A DNA stretch of 59,372 nt from the NCBI GenBank assembly GCA_000827325.1, contig KN832906.1, positions 60,787-120,158 of the forward strand, in the 5' to 3' direction. Below the pieces are notes generated by a model. It worked only from the letters and a program-made list of their open reading frames with translations, ran no database searches and was not told the origin of the DNA. A program made the translations under genes and the position numbers. Below, in pieces: positions 1-10,440 of this stretch (its first letter is position 1; the number at the start of each line of letters is the position of its first letter). The DNA is from Oidiodendron maius Zn (lineage: Eukaryota > Ascomycota > Leotiomycetes > Myxotrichaceae).

Positions 1-1648
1 TAACTTTAATTCTAAAGGGTTTCTATCTAGACTTTATAGTATAGAAGATATAGCTAATTATCTACTTACTAAACAAAATACAAGATATATTAGAATATAC
101 TAGACTTCTTGCTTTATATAATAATAACTATAGTTTACTATATATTTTAATTGAAAATACAATTATTAAAGAGCTAAATATAGAGATCTAATTATAATTA
201 GTAGCTAGTTTTTACTTCTTAAGAATATAATTATAAAGTATAAGATTATAGATATAGATATCTATAATTTTAATAAGACTAGGTTTATAATAGATATTAT
301 CTTAATAGTAATAGTAATTATAAGCTTAAAGAAGTCTAATAAAGTAAAGATAAAATAGTCTAATAATTATAAATAGATTATAGTAATCTAAACTATAGAT
401 ATATTTAGCTAGTTACTACTATTATTTATAGTTATAAAGAGTATATATATCTTATTTTCCTAATATAATAAGTTTAAATTACTAAAGAGTTAAAGGCTCT
501 CTATTAGTAATAATAGATAGACTATAAATAAGATTAGTCTAGATTAGATTAAGCATTTTGAATTATATATATAGTCTTAAAAAGTAGATAAATATTAATT
601 CCTAATATTTAATAGTTATAAATTCTACTATTTAACTAAATTTAAGCTTTTCTATTAAAACTATAATATTATTATACTTTATATATCTCTTTATTTCTCT
701 TATATTCTCTAGCTACTTAATATAGACTAGTTTAGTCTATTGAAAAAGTTATATAGTAAGTAAATTAAGGGTTTAATATATAGTAGTTAAACTTATATTA
801 TAAAGGAGGATTTCTTTCTAGTATTCTAGATAGTATTCTAAGAGTTAATAACTATATAAAATATCTAGAGAAGCTTTAAAGAGACTAGAATTATACCTTT
901 TAATCTTTAGTAAGTCCTAGATATCCTCTCTCTTTATATAAAAACACTAACTCCTTTAAACTTATATTCTAGTATAGTTTAAATCTAGAACTCTAGGACT
1001 TTAAAGAATATAACTAATATCTTATAATTGTAATAGTTTAGCTAAACTAAGATAGGATAGTTCTACTAGACTAGTAGTAGCTAGAATCTAGATATAGTAG
1101 TTAAGGAGGATTTATAATAGATTAGAACTAGTAGACTAGAGTAGCTACTAGTGATTCACTATATCCCCTTAATACTAGACTTAATCTAAACTAAATAGTA
1201 TTTATATAGTTAAGTATTTATCTAGAGAGCTTTTCTCTCTTTAGTTTAATTGTCTTTATTAATATAGTACTTTAACTAGCTACTACTTCTCTTTATAAAG
1301 CTTATAGTAGCTAGACTATTATAATAATAGTCTATTTTTATTAAAACCTAAATTAATTACTATTAAAGTAACTCTCTAATATAGACTATTAATACTATAG
1401 ACTAATTTACTAAGAGTTTAGTAGTAATTATATATAAGATAGCTCTATTATAGTTATAGATTACTAAGCTAAAAGAGATAAATAAAAGGCTTAGTAAATA
1501 TTATAAGCTAAAAAAAACTAGACTATAAAAAGAAGGATTACTTTCTATAGAAGAGATAAAGGAGTTAGTAAGTTATATTAATATAGATAGCTAATAAAGT
1601 AAGGAAATAGATAGTAGTAATAGTTAAAGATAAGATAATATATATATA
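1..1648 (+). mobile_element. RIP-degraded pogo/Fot1-type DNA transposon, copy 1 (5' end outside window)
   Basis: Extremely AT-rich sequence with no usable reading frame. Conceptual translation of about 608-900 still shows the C-terminal half of a pogo-type DDE transposase: the pattern of a hydrophobic strand, then a degenerate SxxLQPLDxGCF-like stretch and the following KxxY region. It is colinear with the second copy (40-1640 against about 1985-3260), for example the shared blocks around 40-110/1985-2065 and 640-720/2595-2710. The 5' end lies outside the window and the 3' end is cut off where copy 2 begins. Stops everywhere are explained by C to T and G to A changes, as expected of RIP. The assignment rests on residual similarity, so family is fairly secure but boundaries are not. 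Confidence 0.6.
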
Positions 1649-1650
1649 TA

Positions 1651-3486
1651 GTGAATTGTCTAGATAAGCAAGTTGTTTACTTTCTAACTTTAATAACTAC
1701 TTTAAACTTTATACTACTTTTTTCTATATTATATAATATAGAATTAAATTCTCTTAAAACTAGAATTATCCTTATTCTTTAGGCCTTTAAAAATAACTCT
1801 AGTCTTAGTACTAGATATATAGCTATAGTCTATAATATACTATATTTAATACTCTATAATTAATAGAATAGCTAATAATTATAATATAATACCTAGTCTA
1901 AATCTTGAAAACTTACTAATTCTAAAAAGTCTATAATTGTTTAATATATTCTTAAGCTTAATATATAAGTATTTCCTCTCTAGCTCTTTAGTATTAAAGA
2001 TATAGCTAATTATTTACTTATAGAGCAAAATATAGGATATATTGGAATATACTAGATAAATAACTTTATAAAACAATAACTAGAGCTTAAGCTATATTTT
2101 AGTTATAGATATAACTACTAGAGAACTAAATATAAAAATTAAATACTTGTTTTAGAGTAGTTTACCTTTCTAAAGAATATAATTATAAAGTATAGAATTC
2201 TTAATAATAATATCTATAACTTTAATAAGACTGGTTTTATAATAGAAGTTATTATAATATTAATAGTAGTTATATATACTAAATATAATAGAATAGTGAA
2301 ATTAAAGCAGTCTAGTAATCATAAATAGGTTATAGTAATATAGAGTATAAATATACTTAAGTAATTATTATTACTATTTATAGTTATAAAAGGTATATAT
2401 TACCTTTTATCTTAATATAAAGAAAGTAGATTTCCTAATAACTAGAGAATCTATATAAGTAATAATAGATAGACTATAAATAAAATAACTATAGACTAGA
2501 TTAGATACTTTAAAAAATAAACTTAATCTTAAAAAGTTAAGGGTTTTTAGCTTCTAATCTTTAATAGATATAAAAGCTACTATATACCTGATTTTAAGCT
2601 CTACTATAAAGAAAAGAATATTATTACTCTTTATATACCTACTTACTTTTCTTATATCCTCTAGCCTCTTAATATAGGCTGTTTTAGTCTATTTAAAAAG
2701 GTATATAGGAAGCAAATCAAGAGGTTAATATATAGTAGCTAAATCTATATTATAAAGGAGGATTTCTTTCTTACCTTCTATATTACTTTCCTTAAGGCAA
2801 TAACTATTAGTAATATCTAAGGAAAGTTTAGAGAGACTAGAATTGTTTTATTTAATCTAAAAGAAGTACTAGAAAGGCTCCCTTAGTATATTAATATACT
2901 AATAGCTATAAATTTATACTCTAGAACTATCTAGTCCTAGTATTCTAAGATACTATAGAATATAACTAAAGCTTTAAGTTAGTCAACTTTTATTAAAACT
3001 TAAATTAGTTAGTATTAAGGTAGCTCTCTAATACCTATAATTAATATAGTTAATCAATTTGCTAGAGGTTTAGTTATAATTATATATAAGGTAGTATTAT
3101 TATAGTTGTATATTACTGAACTTAAGGAGGTAAATAAGAGACTTAATAAATATTAAAGGATAAAAAAAACTTGATTATAGAAAAGAGGATTACTTTCTAT
3201 AAAGGAAACTAATAATCTAATAGCTATAATTAAGGTAGATAGCCAGTTATATAGGGAAATATATAGTAGTAGTAGTTAGTTATAAGGAGCTATATTATAT
3301 ATTCAGTATTATAGTAACTATAGTAAAACAGGATATAATATATAAACCTATTAAACAGTTATAGAGATATCTTCTAATAATAGTTTATATAATTATAATT
3401 AATTTTAATATATTATAGATTTTTAATAATTAATCTAAGAATTAGAGTTATAAAAAGTAGACAACTTGCTTATCTAGGTAACTTAC
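1651..3486 (+). mobile_element. RIP-degraded pogo/Fot1-type DNA transposon, copy 2, with terminal inverted repeats
   Basis: The left end (1651, GTGAATTGTCTAGATAAGCA) and the reverse complement of the right end (3486, GTAAGTTACCTAGATAAGCA) match over about 25 bases and differ only at transition positions. TA flanks both ends (1649-1650 and 3487-3488), the target duplication of Tc1/mariner/pogo elements. The 1836-base length is normal for Fot1-like elements. Residual transposase similarity lies at about 2560-2880, in a PDFxxYYKENNII-like stretch followed by a degenerate LQPLDxGCF motif. The frame is destroyed by many transition-type stops. It sits directly against copy 1, probably having inserted into it. 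Confidence 0.7.
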
Positions 3487-3599
3487 TATATATATATATT
3501 AATCCTAAAATAAAAGATATAACTTTAAGAACTATTTAATAAAATCCTTAGAATAATAGTTCTAGATATTATAGTAAAGAAGTTACTAAACTACTTTAA

Positions 3600-4929
3600 T
3601 TTAGTCTAAAAGCTTATATTTAGAAGGATATAAATAAGTCTAGATATAGAATAAAAGATTTATTTAAATTTAATTAAATTATCTAAAGAGTAACTTTATA
3701 ATTATATAGCTTTAACTTTTAAAATAAAGATTAATCTAAAAGAAAAATACTAGATAATAGTACTATTAGACTTAAGTATTAAAGTAAATATTATAATATA
3801 TAGTCTAATAGACTAGTTAAAGCTACTATTAAAACTAGATATTTATTTAGTTTTAGTTATATATACTAGAGATAAAAAGAGTTTTAATAGAATCTATAAG
3901 AATATAAAGATCTAAATTAATAGAGTTATAGTTCTATAATATATTTTTATAGTTAAAGATATCTTCTATCTTTTAGTATTAAATTAGCTATTTAACTATA
4001 TTAACTAATTAATATATTTCTATAAGAATAAAGAGTAATATATATATATTATAGATTCTAATATAAATAAAGAAGTAAAAGTATAGATTTTAGTTTAAAA
4101 GAAAGATAGTTATAAATTAATATTAGAAAATAAGTAATTAATATATTTAAAGAAAGAAGTATTAGTTTAAATATCTCTTATATAAATATTAAAGGATTTT
4201 AGAAATAGTTATTAGCTTAGTTTAAGTTCTAGATACTAGAGTTTAAAGACTATATTAAAGAAGAAGAAAGACTAAATAAAGTCTAATAGATAAAGTAAAA
4301 GTTTAAAGAATCTATATTTAAAAGATTTATCTAGTATTATCTTTAGAAAGAGAAAAGAGAAGTCTAGATAATTACTATATATAAAAGAAAGGTTTAGAAA
4401 GTATATTCTATTAATAGACTATAAGAAAATAGCTTAAAGTTAGAAAAGGATACTAATTAGAAAGATAAACTATTTAAAGAAACTTAATTAAAGATATAAA
4501 AAGGACTATTTAATTACTAGTTAATATTTAAATTCTTTAAAGTAATATAAAGGTATTATTTAATCTTTAAAAGAGTTAGAAAGCTTATTATAAAGCTTAA
4601 TCTTATATTATAGAAAAGAGACTTATTAATTAAGATACTTTATTACTAAAAAGCTACTTTAGTATTTAACTTTATTTACTATAGTTAAATTAAGAGAGAA
4701 GTTATATTACTATAAATAATTAAAACTATAAAATATAAAGTATAGTAAATAAAAGAGTTTCTAATATTTAAGGCTTTTACTAGAGTAATAACTAATATAC
4801 TTTAAGATTAGATTAAAGCTAATATTCTAGAATATTATAATAGACTATATAGAAATCTATACTTTCTAGTTAAAAAGAAAGAAAGAAAGTATAGATTAAT
4901 TAATAATATAATTAAATATAACTAATATA
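3600..4929 (+). mobile_element. Ty3/gypsy-like retrotransposon relic, protease to first part of reverse transcriptase
   Basis: AT-rich, RIP-degraded coding relic. About 3700-4000 reads as a retropepsin-like domain (degenerate LDLS/AxIN core, then a VIYTRDKKSFNRI-like flap region). About 4790-4930 reads as the start of a reverse transcriptase, with the stretch FLVKKKERKYRLIN that is characteristic of Ty3/gypsy elements. The frame carries many stops. The reverse transcriptase is interrupted at 4930 by a pogo-type element and resumes at 6825. No LTR was recognised. Extent on the left is approximate. Confidence 0.65.
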
Positions 4930-4931
4930 TA

Positions 4932-6824
4932 TAGGTAAAGCTTTCTAATCTAGATTCAGTTAATCCGGAAATCTCCTTTACCTGGAGAACACCCGGAAAA
5001 TTTTGATTTTTCAGGGCAAATATCCAGAAACTCTCTTTTTACTGTAACTGGAATACTTTTTCTGGTATTTCTGGATTAAAAAGAGTCCTTTTTTCTTATT
5101 AGTTATGTCTTTTCCAGCTGTCCCAGTGGCTAAGCGGCCTTGAACTGGTATTACCAACGCCTCAAAAGAAGGCTTTATATGCCTGGTATTATATACCTGG
5201 CCTGAAGAAGACTCTTGCGGATGCATCTGCTTGGTAGCATACTGAATACAGGAATCCTTTAAGCTCTTCAACTGCACATGATATCCTTTCAGCAAAGAAT
5301 AGTCACCTTGATTCTGATCAAGTTGATCTAAAGGTAAAGAACTCAAGGACTGCAAAGTGGGATACGCTTGAGAAGGCCCTAGGTGATTAGGCAGTACAAT
5401 TTGATCAAGTTCATGGCACTGTTTCAGGTAATCTTTTAAGGCTAAAGGCTGCTGAATTCTGGTAAAGGCTCCCTGAATATCAAGGACTAGAGTACCCTGG
5501 TTGGAGTGATGGCTGGTTAGCTGGATTCAAGAATAGATATAACTTCCACTGCCGTAAGAAGGTGGGTGAAGCCTCTTCGGTTGAAATAACTCAGGATATT
5601 ATCACTTAGATAAAGCGTATTCAGGCGATTAAGGCTGAATATTCGGCTGGTAATACCTATAACATAGATAAGACTAGATTTCTCTGGAAAAGGCTTCCAA
5701 ATATAGGCCTTACAACAACATCTGCTAGCAAGAGGTTAAATAAAACTCGAATTACAGCTAACCTCTGCTGCAATAAGGATAGTAGTAATAAGCTCCCTCT
5801 TTGGTTCATTGGCAAGGCTCAAAGGCCTCATTATTTCACTCAGAATCCCATCAAGAACACTGAGAATAAGGGCTTCTTTTAGAGGGCAAATTCAACTGCT
5901 TGGATGACCCATTTAATTATGGTTGAGTGGTTAAGGAGGTTCGATAAGAGGGCTCAAAAGCCTGTGCTTCTTTTAATAGATAACTTCAGTGCTCATGAAG
6001 CTGCAGTTGAATTAATTAAGGAGCAGCCACTTAAGTAGACTCAAATTGAGTGGTTTCCAGCTAATACAACGTCTATTTTTCAACCATTGGATCAAGGGAT
6101 TATTCAGAACTAGAAGTGTTATATTAAGAAGCAGCTTTTACAGTTTCTTATAACTGAATTCGATACTAGGAGGGACTACACCAAGACATACCATGTTTTA
6201 CAGGCCATCAAGTGGGGTATTCAAGCCTGGGAGTCCGTTAATTCGACTCTAATAACTAGGTGCTGGCAAAAGGGATTTAGAGAGGGTAAAGAGGTAAAAG
6301 AAGGGCCTGAAAATAATAGCTGCTGGGCTGAATCTCTTGAATTAATCCAGGAAATTCAAGGCATAGCTAGCTCTCTAGCTACTTCTGATCAAAGGATTAA
6401 GCCAGCAGATATAAGGAGCTTTATCCACTCAGAGGACGAAAGGATAGTTGATTCAGAAGAGGATATAACTGATCAGATTGTAGCGTATTACTCCCTCCAG
6501 GACGATCAAGAGGTCAGTGTTGAGGAGGTAGCTAAGGTCTCAGTATTGGAAGCAATTGCAGCATTAAATACTCTAAAATTGTACCAGGCGCAAAGGGATC
6601 AGCCGGCTAATCAGGAACTAATGGCCCAGTTACGGAAGGAGTTACGGATCTTACAGACCGAAAAGACCAACTCAAAGAAGCAGTCGAATCTGACTAGTTG
6701 GCTAGGTTAGGGGTAAAAAAAGGGGGGGAGGGTTAGATTAGTCATACTCTTGAATATACAGAAATCTCTATTAACCGGAAATAATCCTTAAATATTAGTG
6801 TTCCGTATTATCCAGCTTTACCTG
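4932..6824 (+). mobile_element. Pogo/Tigger-like DNA transposon inserted in the Ty3/gypsy reverse transcriptase
   Basis: The left end TAGGTAAAGCT (4932-4942) pairs with the right end AGCTTTACCTG (6814-6824); the first base differs by a C to T change. TA borders both ends (4930-4931 and 6825-6826). Inside is a single transposase relic. GC content is near that of ordinary genes, in sharp contrast to the flanking AT-rich retrotransposon, so the element arrived after the host element had been mutated. The subterminal regions share a short AATCCGGAAA-like motif, also in inverted orientation. Confidence 0.8.
5220..6710 (+). pseudogene. Pogo/Tigger-type DDE transposase, seven in-frame stops
   Basis: One continuous reading frame runs from about 5220 to the stop at 6708-6710 without a frameshift but with stops at 5235, 5388, 5463, 5607, 5880, 6036 and 6111. 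Each is explained by a single transition from Trp or Gln. Order of domains: CENP-B-type helix-turn-helix (around 5350-5560), then a DDE_1 catalytic core with aspartates at 5667-5669 (YNIDKT), 5979-5981 (LLIDNFSAHE) and 6090-6092 (FQPLDQG). The last two are 37 residues apart. A C-terminal tail of about 190 residues follows. The protein would move the element by cut and paste at TA sites; this copy cannot. The true start codon is uncertain because the first part is the most damaged. Confidence 0.8.
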
Positions 6825-7490
6825 TAGTATAAGATACTAGATTATCTTCTATACTAAATAAATTTATAGAAGAATTTATAGATCTAGCTAAATTATCTAG
6901 TATAGATTTCTTTTCTAGATATAACTAAATTATCTTAATTAAAGAAAGCTAGAATTTAATAGCCTTTATAATAATATTAAGCTTTCTAAAGATAATTACT
7001 TTACTATAAGAAGCTATTAATTTAGTTATTTAATTTATATAAATTATAACTAAAATCCTTAAAGATTTAATTCTAGATATTTATAGACTATTTCTTAATA
7101 ATATAGAAGTTAAAGAATCTAGAATATAATATAAGAATAAAGAAGTTATTTTTAGAATTTAGTAGTTTATCTTAAAGTATATCTAGAACTTAAATAAAGT
7201 ATTAATAGTAATTAAGCTTACTAGAGGTATAATAGATTTAAAATTATAGTAGTATATAGATAGAGTTATAGTAATAGAATTTATTTATAGATTAAATAAA
7301 TATTTATTTAAAAGCTTTAAAGTAATTAAGATATTAGACTAGCTATTATATATAGACTTAATATTAATTTAGGTATTTCTAGATATATATATATATTACT
7401 ATATATAGATTTCTAAGTTTAGTATAATTATTAAATTAATATATTATTTATTAAAGAAAAGAATTAACTTTAATTAAAGAATAAAGTAAT
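6825..7490 (+). mobile_element. Ty3/gypsy-like relic, remainder of reverse transcriptase
   Basis: Continuation of the relic at 3600-4929. Translation gives a degenerate reverse transcriptase palm: an IDFFSRYN-like strand (canonical DFFSGYDQ), the AINLVI stretch matching TNxV, and FLNNIEVK where FxDDIxVK is expected. Thus both catalytic aspartates read as asparagine, a G to A outcome. The similarity stops near 7490 where the base composition changes. No LTR, integrase or RNase H region was recognised to the right. Confidence 0.65.
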
Positions 7491-7970
7491 GTAACCGCAG
7501 TGTTCAAATAGAGAATATCTAAATAGAGAACGTGCTAAGCACCTCTGACCATAACTGTGCAATATTGTCTACGTCCCAATACCACTCTTTAATTTCATTA
7601 TCCATCATAAACATATATCATAATATTTATCTAGCATCACAAACAGAATTTTTTTACCAGCAAGGGTTATATAGTGGCACACCATGCATGTATTTCTTTA
7701 TTTGTCAGCTAGAAAGCTAATTATGAAGGCCGTCAGAACGTCCAGAGCGAGCTCTCCGTCATAAAGAACCCCGCAGCCTTGCTCAAGAAGGACTAAACTG
7801 AGTATCAGATATTCTGGAGGGCAGAAAAATTTCACTAGGCTAGTTAGACTGAGAATCTAAAGGACACTGTACAGAGCTGCATGCCAACTTCGGGCGTCTG
7901 TATGAGTTGCTTCCACTCAATTCGGGTGGCGGTGAAATGGATCAGCTACAAAATATATCAACTACGCAGT
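7491..7970. other. Gap between retrotransposon relic and thioesterase gene
   Basis: Composition returns to about 45 percent GC. Around 7730-7880 a short plus-strand stretch reads like decayed coding sequence (EGRQNVQSELSVIKNPAALL) with several stops; I do not recognise the family. No intact gene seen. Confidence 0.4.
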
Positions 7971-8612
7971 TCATAGCTTCTGGGTCTTTTCTTCGACTTC
8001 AATCCAGAGACTTTCAGCCTCCGCGAACAATCCCCCTTCCCCATCCTCGATCGTGCCTCTTACCCACATCTTTCTCCCACTCGATCTCCTTTCCAGCCAC
8101 GATCGACAGAGGACCGCGCCAGGCGTGGGAACTGGCATCCTGAACTTCACATTCATGGACGCCGTATATCCGGACGTTCCTACCGATTCGTGGAAAGCGA
8201 CAACCAAGCCCATAGTCTGGTCCAGTATCGTGGAAATCAGGCCGCCGTGTGCGACATTGACATAACCGTTGGTGCCTTGGCCAAGAGCTAGGAGGCTCAC
8301 CAGTTCGCCTGCGATGGGGTTGGTGTCATGCTCGTCGCTGGGAGCATCTAGTTCAGAGGAATTCGATGGAGGTGGCAGCTTCTTGTAGAACGATTGCCAT
8401 GCGCTGATTGTGGTGGCTGTTGCCAGCGTTTCAGCAATGAAAGCATCCTCAGTGCTAGCCTTCGGCCGACGAGATGGAGTCGCTATGGACAGGAGATTGG
8501 GATCTCCGAGAACCCGCGAGCACCAAGCAGGTGTGGTTCTGGAACTAAAGGCTGCTCGCGTCTCTTCTGATACCGGCTCCGGACAGATATTCTTAGGCTC
8601 GAAGACTACCAT
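7971..8612 (-). CDS. Hotdog-fold acyl-CoA thioesterase-like protein
   Basis: A 213-residue single-exon frame. Residues about 100-205 match the hotdog (4HBT/THEM4-like) fold. The diagnostic loop-helix VAHGGLISTILDQTMG has HGG at 122-124 and Asp131, and the strand TASMNVKFRMPVPTPG follows. Family members hydrolyse acyl-CoA thioesters; the substrate cannot be read from sequence. The N-terminal 90 residues are variable, as in fungal relatives. ATG at 8612 is the first Met of the conserved frame. A short upstream frame (8793-8613) does not splice cleanly onto it, so I keep the simple start. The gene is isolated between transposon-rich tracts, with no cluster partner visible. Confidence 0.75.
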   Translation of the reverse strand: MVVFEPKNICPEPVSEETRAAFSSRTTPAWCSRVLGDPNLLSIATPSRRPKASTEDAFIAETLATATTISAWQSFYKKLPPPSNSSELDAPSDEHDTNPIAGELVSLLALGQGTNGYVNVAHGGLISTILDQTMGLVVAFHESVGTSGYTASMNVKFRMPVPTPGAVLCRSWLERRSSGRKMWVRGTIEDGEGGLFAEAESLWIEVEEKTQKL

Positions 8613-8879
8613 CTCGAGAAGCGGGTACTTTGCTGCTTAGTTTCTTGCTAATTTGACAGATCAGAGAAGTCGCATCGACACATCCTACTTCATTTCCTTG
8701 ATTCTGTGGCCGACATCCGTTGTATTGGAAGTTATAATTCGCGAGAATCTCCTTGACGCCGAGGCTAGACATGAATGAGTCAGCAGTATCCAACGCATCG
8801 GTGCATGTTCCGCGGAAAATGCTAGAGTGGTATCATGATAACAGATTAATTCAAGAGTTGAAAATAAATGACTCATATT

Positions 8880-9800
8880 AAAGAGAAATCTCGAAATAGA
8901 GCCACATTGGTATAACTAAGTTTTACCTTAATATCTAACTATAATCTATATATTAACCTAAACCTCTACTTAAGATTATATATAAATTTACTTAAATCTC
9001 TTTTACTTTATAAGTAATTATTTAGACTCTTTTCTATATTATTTTAGATATATAACTATATTATCTTAGTATATCTAGATATATTCTAATTGCTCTAGTA
9101 ACTAGTTTAATTATAAGTACCTCTTTATTACTATATAATATAATAACTATTTACTATATACTTTTCAGAGACTATTATTACTACTATTACTACTATAACC
9201 TTGATTTAATAACCTTAATCTAATAACCTTGATCTACTACCTTAATCCTATTGCTTTAATTGCTATATAGTTATTTCAAGACTAGTAGACTATATCCTTA
9301 TCTAATGATAATATTATATCCAAATTCTAGGATAATATAGCTGATACTAAGAAGGCAATTAAGACCTAGATCCTTGACTATTATAAATTATAGGCCCCTG
9401 CTTATTATAATGATAAGAAGCGCCTTTAGTTAAACTATTAATCTAAGAGCTATAACTTCTATATTTGTATAGTATTTTAAACTAGCTATTTAAAAGTTTC
9501 TTATAGATATAAATAGTATTATATTCTATTAACTAGTATTAGAGCTTTAAGTATATATAATACTTTAAAGTAATAGCATTGATGGCTTTAATTCTCTGTT
9601 GTATCTCTAGGTCTATTAATATCTCAGGTAGCATTATGATTGTATCTATAAGGTAAAGGTGCTCGGGCATTATATTGTCAAACTGCTCTAGAGCACTGCA
9701 AACTTTATTATCAACTACCTTTCTAGATAGCTATTGCTTACTATCAATAACTGGTTACTTTTTCTTGTACTTATCTATAATATGATATAATATCAGTTGT
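8880..9800. repeat. AT-rich RIP-like tract
   Basis: Composition falls again to strongly AT-rich, with TA-rich words and no sustained frame. A weak plus-strand trace around 9300-9480 reads like a degraded protein with several Trp/Gln-type stops, family not recognised. It borders the recombinase relic on its C-terminal side and is probably transposon debris. Confidence 0.5.
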
Positions 9801-9805
9801 TGTTG

Positions 9806-10440
9806 CTACTGTTTTTTATTCTGGAGTTGCTGGAGAGCCTTCCTGTACTTCTTAACCCTGCCTTCTTGGTTTAGAGAGGCTACCTGTTTTTCCAGTTTTA
9901 CTATACTAGATAGACTCTTGACTAATGTAGACTGTTCTGCAGTTAGGTATCGGGGATGCTGAGGGTCAATTGACTGGCTTATAGAGCAAGCAAACCTTAT
10001 CAGCTCTTTCTCTGGTTCTATGCTGCAGTATATTTTTGCTATATAAGTAAAGATTCTCTGATTAAGATAGTGCTTAAGGAAGGTGCCAATATTGGTATGC
10101 TGTAAGATCAAGTTCTAGAGAGAATCGCTGACATCCGCTGGGATTTGGAATAAGTGTAAAGTTCAAGATCTGGACAAAATGGCACTTACGACTTTTGTTT
10201 AGACCCTTGGCCGCTCTATTGTGTAGGACATATGGCTTGGTTACCTGCTTAAAGCCTGTAATCTGCCCACCTATCTTCATCCGGTAGCGCATCCAGTCAG
10301 TGGTCGCCTGCAGCTCGCAAGCAATTCGAAGAGCCACTCCTCCTCATCTGTGCCATCATCGCTTTCATCGAATAGGCTGTCTGTGTCATCGTCGGAGTCG
10401 CTGTCTGCCCTGTCGTTCATGGGTAGTTGTACTCTGTGTT
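9806..10440 (-). pseudogene. DUF3435 tyrosine-recombinase-like protein, C-terminal fragment, broken
   Basis: On the minus strand an acidic start (MNDRADSDSDDD, near 10421) leads into a conserved block reading TTDWMRYRMKIGGQITGF. After a clean 52-base intron (GTAAGT..CAG, about 10128-10179) comes LILQHTNIGTFLKHYL. The last piece follows the tyrosine recombinase pattern LxHxxIxTxxxxY, and IDPQHPRYLTAEQ then matches the DUF3435 tail. Breaks: a frame change between the acidic start and the conserved block (about 10330) and a TAG (from CAG) five codons into the exon after the intron. The N-terminal core-binding region is missing. DUF3435 includes the captain recombinases of Starship elements and many Crypton-like relatives; this short copy cannot say which. 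Confidence 0.65.

Noticed and set aside
5011-5355. 114-codon open frame on the minus strand inside the pogo-type element
   Set aside because: It lies antisense to the transposase N-terminal region, whose plus frame is conserved and continuous; no family match recognised.
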